Below, one piece after another: positions 1 to 12,600 of a stretch of DNA of 64,000 nucleotides. Each line of letters starts with the position of its first letter. The stretch's first letter is position 1. The stretch spans positions 6,758,001 through 6,822,000 of the forward strand of contig NC_068565.1 in assembly GCF_025698545.1 (NCBI RefSeq), read 5' to 3'. Both the position numbers and the translations under genes were made by a program. The DNA is from Gossypium raimondii (taxonomy: Eukaryota > Streptophyta > Magnoliopsida > Malvales > Malvaceae). The notes below the pieces were generated by a model, which saw only the letters and a program-made list of their open reading frames with translations, did no database searches and had not been told where the DNA came from.

Positions 1-246
1 ATTTCGCTTGCCCTGGAATGGTAACGAAGACATTAGAAAGAAAGGAGGAAAATGGACGTAAAACTCATAACTGAAAACAACTTTCTTTAACAATATATTG
101 GTTTTAAAATTACGACAGGTTCATATAAACAGAAACTTCTTCGACCACATAATGACTTGAAAGGCCAATTTTCTTTGATGAGCTTACCGTCATAAAATTA
201 CCATATAATACTCCACTATTATTGCATTGACAAGATGTAGAAAGTC

Positions 247-3090
247 TCATAGATTAGAAGAATCCCAGCTTGCATATACAGCCCCAATGATTTTATCATG
301 CAGTATGGGGCCAGAGCAAGCAACAATCCCCCGGTCAAGACCTTCTAAGTACAGCCCCCTACTGAAGTCCAAGGGGCGACCTCCTGCATCCGTTACAACC
401 CCACCAGCCTCTTCTACAATGACAACACCAGCAGCGTGATCCCATATCTTCTCTTTGTACCCAGATCTTGCAAACTTTATATAAACTTCAGCATCACCCC
501 GAGCTATTGCTGCATATTTAACCATGCTATGGACTCGCATAGGTCGGTTTCTGCCGTTAGAGAGCATGAAAAAAGATAATATTAGGATCAAATCAGAAGA
601 TGACCTTACAAAAGCTATATAATTTCAGATACATTCGATTTCTTTAACTAAATAACAAGCAGGGAACTTATAAATGAAATTGTTCATTTCATTTTCATTT
701 TCCCAGAAGTACTCAAATTTTTAATGTAATTCTTCTTCCGTGCTTCATCCAAATTAAGAATTCGTTTCATTCATCATATGCAGGAAACACATAGAAGATT
801 CAGAACGCACTTGAGACCTATGCTGCTAGCAAGCCCCTCGGTAAACAAGTGGTTTGAATTTGCCTTTTCCACAGGTTCACAAAAAGTTGCCTGCGATGGA
901 TCATCAACAGGAGAAGCCTGTAGCAATGTAGCAGAATTTGGCCATTCAAATTTTGTATCCCCATGGATCAAAGGTTGCATCCATGCCTGACCAGTTCCTC
1001 TCCTTGCATACATCACACATCCTTTTTGCCAAATATCCGAAGATGGTGGACTCGTCGGCTTAATTTGGTTGCATTGATGATTATAATTCAACAATTCCTT
1101 TTTCATAGGGTAATTAGGACACCCAAGAACTCCAAGAACTAGCTTCCCATCCTCAATCAAGCCTAGTGCTACAGCATACTGGTCACCACGTACAAATCCC
1201 AATGTCCCGTCAACAGGGTCAAGCACCCAATGTCTTCCAGTTGGGCCCCCAGTTGAGTTGCACCGACTGATAGCCTCAAGGATTTGTGAAGTCCCAAGAA
1301 CTTTCTTTGGACACTGAAGACCATACTTTGGTGCTTCAGCTAAGCATTCATTCACAGTATTGACAACAGCTGAAAGTAAACTAGCCGCTTCAGGCTTGGA
1401 GAGTGTTTGGACATCTTCTTCAGCAACAATGGACACACTCCGACCCTCCAAGAATTCGGAAAGCAGCCAACTAACAGTTGCTTGGACGCTCCAGTCTGTT
1501 AAGATAGAAACAACCGAAAGAAAACAAGTTAACACGAGTAGAAAAAAGCATTTCATTAAACAAAAGAAAGGAAAAATGATGCTCTTTCAAACCGTGTTAG
1601 CATCTATGCAAAAAAGCTAGTAGCATCATCTCAGACTATAAATGCTTCATTATTTGACAAACAGAATAGAAATTAAAGTATAACAGATATAGACACCATA
1701 AATATGATGATCAGTTAAGAAAATACAAACAAAGACTAAAAATATTTCCTGTAAACCGCACTTCATTTTTTATGCTTTAACTAGGAAGTATAATCAAATT
1801 CAAGACCCTCTCTGCACAATTTTTTTTCCTCCTTACAAGTAAAGGGAGAAAGCTTGATTCATGAAATAGAAAGAGAAATAGAAAGTTGAGGCAGAAAGCC
1901 CAATAATTTGTTAGGTACCTCCTTTTTTATCTTTAAAGACTCGATCAGTCAAATCGAACAATACTAGAGCGTGTGTTAGGCAATCAATTATAATTATGAG
2001 CAAGCACCTACACCTGCATTTCTGTCTACTAGCATACAACAAGCATGATTTGCATTCATCATCAATTATCAATTGAACTCTCATGAATTTACTAATCAGT
2101 GTCTTAATCCCTTTCAATGGCAAACTTTCACCCTAGCTTCCCCAACATACCTGTATACTTGCATATAAATAACAAAAAGTAACAACCTAGGATTAAAGTA
2201 AAACAGAACAAACAAGTACTATTTTCAAATTAAATGATCCCCAACTGAGTTTACATTTCAAAGGACCAGCTACGTACAATTGCAATTAACAAAGGGGCTT
2301 AGAGAGTTTCTTTCCATCATTCACGAATGCCGGCGAACACGGACAAATTGCAATCAAATTATAACGAATTGCACTAGTTTCCCAACCAAAATGATCAGAA
2401 CAATGAAACCCGGAAAACAAAACTGAACAGCCATTACAAACTTGACCATATTTTCCTAAGTTTGTACAGAAAAACCCCTAAAGATTCCTATTCAACAGTA
2501 AGGAACAACGTTCTTAACATTTTCCTTATAAAAAAACAATGTATAGCACTAAAACGTTTCCTAACTTGTTCTTAACAATTTCCTTATACAAAAATTTAAA
2601 AAAGGAAGCACCAAAATGCTAATATTCAAACAACCAAATGAATATTTTGAATCATCCAAACAATGATCATATTCCAAATCTTTTTCGTTCTTTCTTATAC
2701 TATCTAACAAACAACCCATGGCTTAAATATACGCCAATCAAACACCACATTACAAATTCATAACACCCCACCCCCGAAATTGAAAAAAGAAAAAAACAAA
2801 TCAACCCATTGTAAAGAGCCTCATTCAAAGCAAACCCATCGAAGAAAAAACTAAAAACAAAAGACATCAAATGCCCAAAAAAAGGGAAAAAAACTTTCAT
2901 TTTGTACTAACAAAAAAAAAAAGAGAATACCTGCAATAGTAACAGGAGAATCATCATCCTTGGCCAAAACATGTCCAGAAGCAGCAGAAACCAAGCTTTG
3001 TTGCACTTTTTGACATAAAGAACAAGCCATATGCACAATTCTAACAGCCAAATCCAACTCTTTACCGTACTTGTCATTCTTCTCCGCCAT
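247..3090 (-). CDS. HL (AHL): HAL2-like 3'(2'),5'-bisphosphate nucleotidase (PAP phosphatase), three exons
   Basis: Exons on the minus strand are 3090-2931, 1495-811 and 550-247, joined by GT-AG introns of 1435 and 260 bp, giving 382 residues (a typical length for the family). Metal-binding signatures of the lithium-sensitive inositol-phosphatase superfamily are present: an EED around residues 79-81, WVLDPVDGT at 143-151 and the WDHAAG...EEAGG block at 318-332. Family knowledge: the enzyme removes the 3' phosphate of 3'-phosphoadenosine 5'-phosphate, a by-product of sulfotransfer, to give AMP. The DW at residues 54-55 is completed across intron 1, and a lysine codon is split by intron 2, so the splice choice keeps family-like sequence through both joints. 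An in-frame ATG at 3123 would add 11 residues (MFWLLRKLVSN); I chose the ATG at 3090 because family similarity starts there. It lies divergently from the THE1-like gene 49 kb away. Confidence 0.93.
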
Positions 3091-3883
3091 GTTGGAGACA
3101 AGCTTTCTCAACAGCCAAAACAAAAGGAAAAAGAAAGTTCCAAAACCTCGGGATTTCTGCAGAGAGACTCAGGTATGTATCTTTTTTTTTCTTTGACGCG
3201 TGTTTCAATGCAAAGGCATCAATGGCTTCTTCAAGTTTAAACCAGTAACCCCATTTTTATTTCTTAATGTGGGATTATTTTGGTTCTAATTCTTTTTATT
3301 TCAGGTTTTTAATGATTTTCGGGAAAGTTTCCCTTTTAAGCAACCCTGATTTGCCACGTCAGATTTGTGTAAATAAAGACCGTCCGATAGTATGGATAGG
3401 ATGGTTGGGGATAATCATTTTAAGGTTTAATTCACGAAGTATATCCATTTTTTCATTTTAGTACTAAAATATTTTTATCTCAATTTGGTATCTATAATAT
3501 TAATCACTTTTCAATTTGGTACCTAAAGTATGCCTCCATTATATTTTTATTCTATATTTTTCAATATTTAATAATTTTAATAACTTAAATATTTTATGAT
3601 TTTCTAAAGAAATTTTAATATTTTAATAATCTCTAATAATTATTAAAAATTTTAATAAAAAATACTACTCATTTTTTTTTTGTTTTCCAACAAATGTTGT
3701 CTTACATCATACCCTAAACCATCCTTATCAATGTGTATTGATCATCTCTCTTCAACCAAAATCATTACTTATTACTCACCTTAAACCACCAAACACTAAA
3801 TTCATTATTTCTTGGATCCTTTACTCGACACCCCATCCAAATTTGATTACCAGCACACTTCAAACTCCCCTATTAAAATCGGG
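3091..3883. other. Upstream flank of the HAL2-like gene, no gene seen
   Basis: The promoter and 5' leader of the minus-strand HAL2-like gene should lie here. From about 3420 the sequence becomes AT-rich repeat DNA with phrases such as CAATTTGGTACC that recur inverted near 5825-5885. No convincing coding frame. Confidence 0.5.
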
Positions 3884-4606
3884 ATTTATAGACTCTTTAT
3901 TAAATTTTTTTTAGTTTTCTCCTTTGTAAACCCAAGTCGGGATTGATTTAATAGCCAAAGCCAAATATCTTCTCCAAGAAAGAGATTATCAACTCAAAAC
4001 TGATGGAAGAATGATAATGGCTTATCATTCTCATATCGTTGAAGAAAACAATGAAGAATCCATTCGACTACTAAAAAAGTTAACTGACATGGAAATTGAA
4101 GATTTCACATATGATATTCTGGAACAAATCAGACACACATGGGAGACTTGTCATCAAGATATTTCTACAATTCATCATTTCTAAACAAAGAAGATGAATC
4201 AAGAAGGTTGAAGTCAAAAAAGATGACAACTTGAAAGAAGATCCACATACCAACAACAAAGATTGGCAACGTGGAAGTCATCATCAAAACCATGATGAAG
4301 ACAAAAGAAAAAATCCAGATGCAGACAAAAAAGTCCGGCAACGTGGAAGCTATCATCAAAACAATGATGATGTAAGCAGTGATGGAAGCAACCATGACAC
4401 AAGCAGTGATGGAAGCAGCCATTAATTCAAGCATGCAACGTGGAAACAACCATGACCATGCAACTAAAGAAGCAACAACGAGGAGAATCCAATTGTATAG
4501 ACATATGATCCAAAGTTTTCTTTTAGATCTTGTAAATCATAAAGTACTTTCCTTTTTAGTTTTCTCCTTTGTAAACTTTTCCTTCTATAATAAAGAGTCT
4601 ATAAAT
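3884..4606. repeat. Segment bounded by 24-bp direct and 19-bp inverted repeats
   Basis: The left edge has a 19-bp word (3884-3902) followed by a 24-bp word (3908-3931). The right edge has the 24-bp word in the same orientation (4553-4576), then the 19-bp word reverse-complemented (4588-4606). Between them are short internal repeats: a GGCAACGTGGAAG phrase at 4265 and 4337, and AAGCAGTGATGGAAGCA at 4374 and 4401. This looks like a small rearranged mobile element. Confidence 0.45.
3930..4184 (+). other. Unrecognised 84-codon open frame between repeats
   Basis: An open frame of 84 codons runs from after the TAA at 3927 to the TAA at 4182. Its translation is ordinary-looking and charged (for example LLKKLTDMEIEDF), richer than the surrounding AT noise. 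Its first ATG is about 27 codons in. It sits between two copies of a 24-bp direct repeat (3908-3931 and 4553-4576) and two copies of a 19-bp inverted repeat (3884-3902 and 4588-4606). I do not recognise the product; it may be a fragment of a mobile element's accessory or gag-like gene. Confidence 0.3.
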
Positions 4607-7600
4607 ACTTTCGCTTGTAAATCGCACTCTACCCTACATACCTTTTGTAAACTTTGTCTATAAATCCAAACCTTAAAAAACTGTAATTTTCTTATATATA
4701 TTTTAACTATTTACAACATTTTATACTTTCAATAAGTCTTTATATTTTTATTAATTTTTATATATTATCATTTTAATTATTTTTATATTATCTAATTTTT
4801 ATATTATCTATTTAATATCTTCATTATTTCGCAACATATTAATAATATTTTTATAATATTTAATAGTTTTATTTTTTCAAAATTTTATGATATTTAATAA
4901 TTTTGATAGATTTAATATAATTTTCAAAAAATTTATAACATTTTAATAACTTTTAGATAAATTTTTTATAATAATTTTAATATTTTCATTTGAGTTATTT
5001 TATATGATTTTCTATAATTTCTAAAAATATTTAAAAAATTATAATTTATTTAGAATTTTATATAATCCTTAAAATAAATTAAGCCCTCCTAAAAAATTAA
5101 AATTTGATAAGCCCTTCATGTCAACGTTATTTCATGTCAGCCGCTATGTCACCTGCTACAATAACACTTAACGGTTTGTCAGTAGCCTTAATGAAAATGC
5201 AATTCAGAAAGCTCAATTGATTGTTATTTTTGAATTAAGGGCTTAATTGATTGCATTTTTCAACCCGGGGCCAATTGATTTTCAAAAGGTTTTTTTTTTA
5301 GTATTTTAGCCTTTAGTATTATATATATTATACTGATTAGAAACGTAGAAAAATAACATATAATATATAAAAAGTTTAAAATATTTTTTAATTCTAAAAT
5401 ATATAGTTAAAATTTCTAAAAGGTTAAAATAATATATTAAAATGAAAAATATCATAAAATTTTAAAAGCTACTTAAATTTCAAGTAATTGCAAAAGAAAC
5501 TTGAAATTTAAAAACAGTTTTAGAAATTCATAATTATATATTTTAGGATTTTTATAAAAAATATTTTAAATTTTTTGTAATAATGTGATTAATTTCAACT
5601 AATTTATTTTCAATTACTTTGTTTTCTAAAATTATATTTTCATTATTTTTTATAATTTATATGTTTTTCTAGAATATATATTTAAATTTTATATATTTTT
5701 ATTTGTACATACATTTAATAAAAAATATTTTTTTTACATAAAGCATCATGGCTTTGTGATTGGCTATAAAATTTTCTTTTAATGTCTATAAAAAATAAAC
5801 TAAAAATATAATAGAAGTACATTTTGGTATGAAGTTAGAAAATGATTAAATATTTTAGGTACAAAATTGAAAAAGTATTAGATATGACGGGGAGATTATA
5901 ACTGGGGGGGCCCATTGATTTAATGACAGTATTTTCTTATTTTTTAGATTATAAGTCGAGGGCCCATTGATTTAATGGGCGTTTGATGTGATATCTGAGG
6001 ACAAGACAATTCTTTGACATTTTTTGAGAAATAATATCATATATATATATACTTTAATTTAAGAAGTTAAGTAAGTGTAAGTATTTTTTGTAGGTGAGCT
6101 GTTTAAGAAAAGTGGATAGATATAGAAAAAATATTTTTTTAAGTTTAAATAAATTAGGCAAAAATGTCGAAATAAAAAAAAACTAGAGAATTAGATAAAA
6201 AATTCTCAAATTTAGAGAAGTAAGCGAATTTTGAAAAAGAAAAAATAAACAGGTATGAGAAAAGCCACAAAACACATTTTATTTTAATATATTAGGTCTT
6301 TTGGTCAGTTGTCAAATAGTAATAATTTTATTTTTGAGTCCCAAGTTAAATATATTATTTTCAAGTTTTAAATTTACCTTTATAATTAATAACTCTTTTA
6401 TGTATATAAATAAAATAATAAATATGTGATTATATAATAAAATATAAAATATTAATTAAAAAGATGAATTAAAAACTTGAAAATAATATATTTATTAACA
6501 AAATAAAAATAATTAAAACAATATTAAATAAAAATAATGTGAGTAAAAATTGAATCAAACACGAGATTCAACCACAAATTTATTAACATTTAACCATTTG
6601 ACAAAAGAGTTAATATATTAAAAGAAAATACATTTTGTAGAATGTGTTTTCAAGACACGTTCTCTATTTCTTTCTCCAAAATCGATCTATTTACCTAAAC
6701 TTGTGAAATTCAAGACCTAATTCTTTATTTTTTTATTTCGACATTTTACCTAATTTTCCCATTCTTTTCGTAATTTACCAGTTGATTTGGTGCCATTTGA
6801 AGAATATGAAGAAATAATTATAAGAATTATTACTAGATACATTGTCGGTAAAAAACCAAATTCTGTAAAACTAGAACAATGACAAGTATTACTTGTAATT
6901 TTTTTTATATATATTTTGGATGTAATAATATAATTTTCGTAAGGTTATAATTTTAAAAAGTATTTAAATATAGAAAATATTTATCTATATTTCATAATTT
7001 ATATGACTAATAGTCTAATACCAAATAAAGCACCTCACGAATGACAAAACGCAATTCCCATATTTAATGAAAATATGAAAATCAAATCTTAGCTTGAGGT
7101 TGGTTATTCAATTTTTGGGTCAATTCAGTCCCAATATATTTATGTTTTTATTATAATATTGAAAAAGGGTACATGTGATGTCTACACATTAGACTATAAC
7201 TTTAATCAGTGTTTTTATACTACTTTATTTTTATTTAAAAATAAATAAATTAGTTTTATAAATTAGATAAAAAAGTAAATTAATTTTTTTGTTAAAAGTT
7301 TTATTCATATATACGGTTAAAAATTAGGAGATTGACAAAATAATGAGACAATGATATATAACATGTAACTCATGTTGGCATAAAGAGACTAATTTTAAAT
7401 AACAAAAGCGAAAAAAATTTATAAGTTACTATGTAACTCATGTACTCATGTAGGAGAATGATATCTCAATATATTCTGCCACCAGAAGCATCATTACAAT
7501 GATTGAAAAATGTAAAATGTGATTTGTTGGAAATGTATGGAATAGATGAAACCACGATATCAATCAAAACGGGTCCATTGTACAATATCGTGCCAACAAA

Positions 7601-7789
7601 AGGATATATATACTAACGGCATATTTGCAGTGAATATGACAAACACTGTAGATGGCTGTGGGTGCAGATAAGTTTGCAAATAGATTGTTGATGGCTGTGG
7701 TTTGCACAGTAAAATTTACAGATGAATTGTCAATCCTTCTTCTATACCCAAGCAATGTTATATGACATAGTTATAATAGATTAATACGG
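4607..7789. other. AT-rich intergenic DNA, no gene seen
   Basis: Long A/T runs with no coding frame of note. Phrases near 3480-3545 and 5825-5885 match each other in inverted orientation (ATTTTAGGTAC versus GTACCTAAAGTAT types), suggesting decayed non-autonomous DNA transposon ends about 2.4 kb apart. Nothing here supports a gene. Confidence 0.5.
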
Positions 7790-9166
7790 TAGCATTTAAT
7801 ATACTTTTAATAGATTAATACGGTAGCAATCAATATGCTTATAAAAGTTCGGTACAATAGAAAATAATATGCTTATAACAGATCGATTCAGTAGTAAAAT
7901 ATATGCTTATCATGTGTTCGATTTAACGGTAATATACAACATGTTGAACATACAATAAGTAATACAGATGCAATAGGCATATATTGTTCACATATCATGC
8001 ATATACAACAACAACTCGGTCATTCAGATCATGCATTCCAGTACTCATACTATCATGGGTTCAATTAAAGGAAATATAACTCTTAAAACAGTTCGAGGAC
8101 TATCCAGGGACTAAACTAATCAAATCATAAAATTTTAGGTAAAACTATAAAATCTGAAAATTAGAGGTCACTTGGTTGTGTGGCCAGGTTGTGTGAGAGG
8201 GTTGAAGTCGTGTGGCCAGGCCGTGTAACAGACTGTGGCCGTGTGGTGAATGATGTAATTTCCTATAGTAGGCACACAGTTGTGTGCCAAGCCATGTGGA
8301 AGGGTTATGCCTGTGTGATAAGCGAACTAGCCTAGGGTTCCAAAGGTACATGCCCGTGTGGTCCACACGCTCGTGTGACCTTAATTCTAGGCACAGTTTG
8401 CCTCAATTTGCTTGTAAAAGAACACATGCTTTTCATCGAAAACCCGAACGACGTCCCTTGCGATCAAATTTGGTCCGGTTCTCCTAAATAAAGTCTTCCA
8501 AATGATATTTACACAAGAATTAATGGTTGATTTCAAGATTAATCAAGATTTTTGAGAGATGTGTCAAGAACCGATAAAGATTGATTAATTATTCTTGGCA
8601 ATGATCGGATTGCGATTATCGTCAATTACAAAATCAATGGAAGAATAATTAAATGAGAATGATTTAATTCGTGAAAGTAAATATGTTCAGCAACAAAAAG
8701 GATGTAAAATTTGATGCAAAGAGGAGGAAAAAATAGAAAGATGAGATAAGATAGGGAGAGAGAAAAAGAAATTCTATTTGGGGTTTGAAAAGAAAACAAA
8801 ATCCTAATTCTATTGGGAAAAATTGGATTAAATAGCTAGATTTTAAGAGCCCTAAGAGTGGCATGGTAATTTCCCCTACTCTGCCATTAAATGGAAGGTA
8901 CTTGGGAACTGTGTGGCTCAGACTTGGTTTGATTAAGGGGAAGAATAAATGCTTAATTATTGAGCTATTACCCATTTCTTATTAAGTGTTCACTCCAATA
9001 ATATTTGTTTTAGTGTGGTTTCCACCCTAGTTGGCTGAAAATAAAAAGAAAAAAATGAAAAAGAAGTATCTTGAACCTAAGATCTCTAAGAAATGCTTAA
9101 CCATTAAATCTATTCAATTTCTTAATTATTTATTTCAATTAATCCCTTACTTTTTGGGGTATGACA
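7790..9166 (-). mobile_element. LTR-retrotransposon LTR remnant (minus orientation)
   Basis: The right end reads ...GGGGTATGACA on the plus strand, so the element starts TGTCATACCCC on the minus strand, a typical LTR beginning. Inside, at 8170-8380, are several CGTGTGG/CCACACG phrases, the same kind seen in the solo LTR near 42.2 kb. The left boundary and target-site duplication could not be located, so it may be a truncated solo LTR. The short frames here are not genes. Confidence 0.45.
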
Positions 9167-9399
9167 CTTAAAATTTTTTATTTATGTCTCCAAGAACAAA
9201 TAACAAAAATAATTAAATTTTACATTAACACATTATTTCACCTAAGTTCAGATAAAAGTGCCCCAAGTGCACATTTTATAGTAAGCCCAATAATTAAGAG
9301 CTAGGCAATAGCTTATAAATGTTTATATAAACAAAGAATTGTTTATTTAAAATTTTTATACTTTATAAATGTTACCAATGCAAGATTGTTAATATTGCA

Positions 9400-9606
9400 A
9401 ACTATTAACATGTTTTGATGTTGAACTTAATGCTATGGTTGTCATTAGTCTCATCTCTAACAATGCAACTCATAACAAAAAACTGTCCCTTGATTGATGG
9501 TCATAGGATCCTCCCTATTAAGTTTGAGCACACTTCTATGGAGCATATCTTCAAGGAGGGAAATACCAGTGTTGATGGCCTTGCAAGAATAGGAATTTTG
9601 AACAGC
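9400..9606 (+). pseudogene. LINE RNase H (RVT_3) fragment
   Basis: Two reading frames together give the C-terminal part of the RNase H-like domain found at the end of plant L1-type LINEs: a VELNAMVVISLISNN stretch, then, after a frameshift, a KFEHTSMEHIFKEGNTSVDG stretch resembling the usual HxFREGNxxADxLAxxG motif. The rest of the LINE is not visible, so it is an isolated broken relic. Confidence 0.5.
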
Positions 9607-9989
9607 TATATGTATATGTTATGTACCCTTGACTAAATTTAGCCTCTTTCATGTATCAAACTATATTTTGAGTTATTGAATGTTATGTTCTTGACTTAAA
9701 ATATCCATACTATGTTTCATATATACAGAACTTTCGCTTTTAGCTCTACTGTACCTTTAAGTTTGATCAACTAAAAAGTTTATGTAAACTCTCCAAGGGT
9801 TACTTGTTTCTAAAATTTAAAATTCACTATGAATAAACAATGAAATTTTATACATGTCCAATTGTCACGAGTAGTAGATCGAAGTCTGTGATAAATGAAC
9901 ACAAAACGTTTCATGAATGTTAATTGATTAAATGGAATTCATCTAACTCATTTGAATTGGTTTGATTCGTGAAATACATGGAGAAACTC

Positions 9990-10390
9990 ATTTACTTGAA
10001 GTCTTGGTGGCCCAGTAAAACTAGATTTATCAGGGTTAATATTTATAAATTTTAAGGGATAAGATTGTATAAAGCTTAAATCCCGACTTGTAAAGAGACT
10101 TTTATCTTGACCATTGATATAATGTAAACTGTATCGTTAAATTTGAAAGAGCTTAACTATAAATAGATATATTCCCTTCATTTGCAATCACTTTATTGTT
10201 GAGTAATACAATACATTTAAAAACATTTATTCAAATACGTGGTGTGCTTAATTTTCTTATAGCTTTTCTATCCGTGTTCCTATGTTTTGGACAATGTCTA
10301 GGTGTTGTTAGTTTGCTTTGATGATTAGTTGAAAAGTAAAATAAAATCCCCAACTAAATTTCCGACTTATTTGATTAACTATAGTACTCT
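9990..10390 (+). mobile_element. Possible LTR fragment with TATA-like box
   Basis: A CTATAAATAGATA box near 10159 is followed by a leader-like stretch (TTGTTGAGTAATACAATAC), the layout of a Copia-type LTR U3-R region. No matching second LTR or clear ends were found. Confidence 0.25.
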
Positions 10391-10751
10391 TATCAATGAG
10401 TGACACATTGATCGAAGCCTGGAAGGTTTTTAAGGTTGCTACTATTCTATAGCAACCTCCTGCCTACTACTTAATTACAACCCTCCCAACTGCTTTGTCC
10501 TAGCAAACCCATCAAACATTATTATTGCCAATGGCCGCATCCCCAAAAGTAATCTGAACAAAACATCCAACTGTTTCTGCCTCATTACTCCCATGTGTCA
10601 CACATCTAACGGTTGCTATAATGCTACAAATAGTTCAACATTTTACATGATGTTTGGTCCTAAGTAAATCCCTTCTCGGCTTCTCCTCCTCTAAGTTTGA
10701 ATATTAAAAAAATAATCAGTGTGTTTTTTTTTTCTTTGGTCTGTCTTGAAA

Positions 10752-10958
10752 ATGGTGTGCTTTTGTTTCCTAGTGGACCAAAGGCATATGCTGATGAGCA
10801 GCAAGCCGGCAGCCGGGACATGCTTGCGGTGCCGCAGCGGAGCAAGTGTCGGGCTCATGAAAACGGTTACCCGTTTTTGTTATGTCCCAATTTATTGGAA
10901 ATCTTGGAAGGCTATAATCTGCACATTTTGTGGAGCTGTTCTTAAATCATACAGATGA
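10752..10958 (+). CDS. Small zinc-ribbon-like protein, 68 aa
   Basis: A 68-codon frame from ATG 10752 to the TGA at 10956-10958. Two CxxC pairs (CLRC, residues 24-27, and CTFC, residues 57-60) are separated by an aromatic-rich stretch with RFCYVPIYWKSWK, then the C terminus GAVLKSYR. This is the layout of a zinc ribbon. The N terminus (MVCFCFLVDQ) and this spacing resemble a small conserved plant protein family that I recall only as uncharacterised. The frame is far more GC-rich than the surrounding 30% GC DNA and has no stop, which argues for a gene or a recently copied one. It has no intron, and an A-rich stretch follows near 11020, so a retroposed copy is possible. Function unknown. Confidence 0.5.
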   Translation: MVCFCFLVDQRHMLMSSKPAAGTCLRCRSGASVGLMKTVTRFCYVPIYWKSWKAIICTFCGAVLKSYR

Positions 10959-11104
10959 TGAAGTTCACTGCTTTCTATTTGTGTTTCAAGTTAGTTAATT
11001 AGGTTTTTGTTCTTTAGATATAAAAAAAACGAGAAAGGTTTGTTTTGATACACACAAATTTCTCTTTTAAAAAATTTTAAAATCAGGTTAACATGTAACT
11101 CAAA

Positions 11105-11141
<37 letters not shown>

Positions 11142-12462
11142 GTATTATTTTCGTTGATTGTTATTATGTATTCATCATAAGTAAAATATTATCGAAAGTA
11201 ATTAAAGATCTTGTAAATATATATTAAAAATTATATAGGTCATACGTAAAATGCTACTAAAATTGATTGAAGACCACCCTATAAATATGTGTATTGAAAG
11301 TTATATAGTTTGTAAATGTAAAGAATTTTTGTTTTCAGAAAATATTATTTGACATATATATTGTTGATGCACTAGACCAACAGTTGTGAAAAAAGATAGG
11401 GATGAGTGGTTTTATTTTCGAGAAGCAGAGAACCTGAAGTAGAGAGGAAGAAAAAGATCCCCTCAAATGGAGTATCTTGGGATTACTTAACTCATAGATT
11501 AATTATAAATTTTTGGATTGAATCATTGGGTCGAATCCGGATGAGTTATTACATATTTTATTATCAGTGATTATTTTCCTCAAAGCCTTAAATCCTTTTA
11601 GGTTGATGTAATGTGTTATTTGAACTAAAATAATATATACTAATTATTGAAATGTATATATTATGGTATGATAAGATGATGTGAAATTATTAAATTTGAA
11701 TTTAAAATGTAAAGAATAAAAGATAGAAGCCCAAATGGGCCTAGAGGGCTGTATTACAAGGGCATGTCCGTACATAGTATTTCAACAAAATACAACATTA
11801 TATATAATTAGATCAATTCTTATGTTAAAGTTTGATCAATTTTTTGGTCGAAACCTCAAAATCCAATTATCTAAACAACATTTTTGATTAGGGACTAGGA
11901 AGTAATTAGTAATAATGTAATTAAGGAAGGACTTTAGTTCTAAATTCCAAGTTCTTGAGGTCCAAAGATAAAAATATGCAATTAAGAAGCAAATAAATAA
12001 AAGTAGGAGGATAAGGGTATGGAAATTATACAAACAAACTCAAAATAAGAAATAAAAACAATGGGGCCATTTTGCTTGGTGGTGTTTCCTTCTCCGAAGA
12101 CAGATGAAGCAACTTAGCATGCTTGTAAACCTCTTCTGCATAAATTAATGATTTGGGAGAAAGGCAAGCTTTTGAGTTAGTGAGAAGAAAATCCCAAAAT
12201 TTTAGGTTATTTTATTTTAATATTTTCAAAACTATTAAGATATATCTTTAAAATATTAAGTAAGATGTTATGATTCTTTATATTTTCTAAAAGTAGATTT
12301 TATAAATAGAGTCATAGGATTAATCAATGTCCTATAGAGGTATAATAAAATGTTAAAAATAGACACATAACAATTTTTAAGGCTACTTTTGGAATGGAAT
12401 AAAATAAGTACATTCTTGGTGTATTAAATATTAACTCATATATATATATATATATATATTGG
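10959..12462. other. AT-rich intergenic DNA with two (AT)n microsatellites
   Basis: No gene seen. (AT)n runs lie at 11107-11137 and 12438-12459. Sequence at 12320-12420 is related to the MITE-like units that follow (tataataaaatgtt... followed by a 'tttttaaggctac' phrase). Confidence 0.6.
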
Positions 12463-12600
12463 AAAATATTTGGTACACTACCAATGGAGTATAGTAAAAT
12501 ATTAAAAAATAAATATATAAAAAAAAAGAGCAACAGAAAAATTTTTAAAGGTTACTTGTGGAATAAAAAAATGCACTACCAATGTACATAACACGTGTCT
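12463..12600. mobile_element. Short MITE-like element
   Basis: It starts GGAAAATATTTGGTACACTA and contains the same internal phrases (caatttttaaaggttacttgtgg) as the unit at 13494-13685. It is a member of a family whose ends carry GGTACACTACCAATG-like palindromic words. Ends not precisely defined. Confidence 0.4.

Noticed and set aside
3908..4610. Resemblance to an endogenous plant pararetrovirus (promoter-like TCTATAAATAC and a charged open frame)
   Set aside because: No reverse transcriptase, movement or coat motif is present; the evidence fits any small mobile element equally well.
8145..8487. Open frames in the CGTGTGG-rich LTR remnant
   Set aside because: They come from repeated LTR words on both strands and show no protein family pattern.
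11107..12459. (AT)n runs as functional elements
   Set aside because: Simple microsatellites in AT-rich plant DNA; no supporting context.
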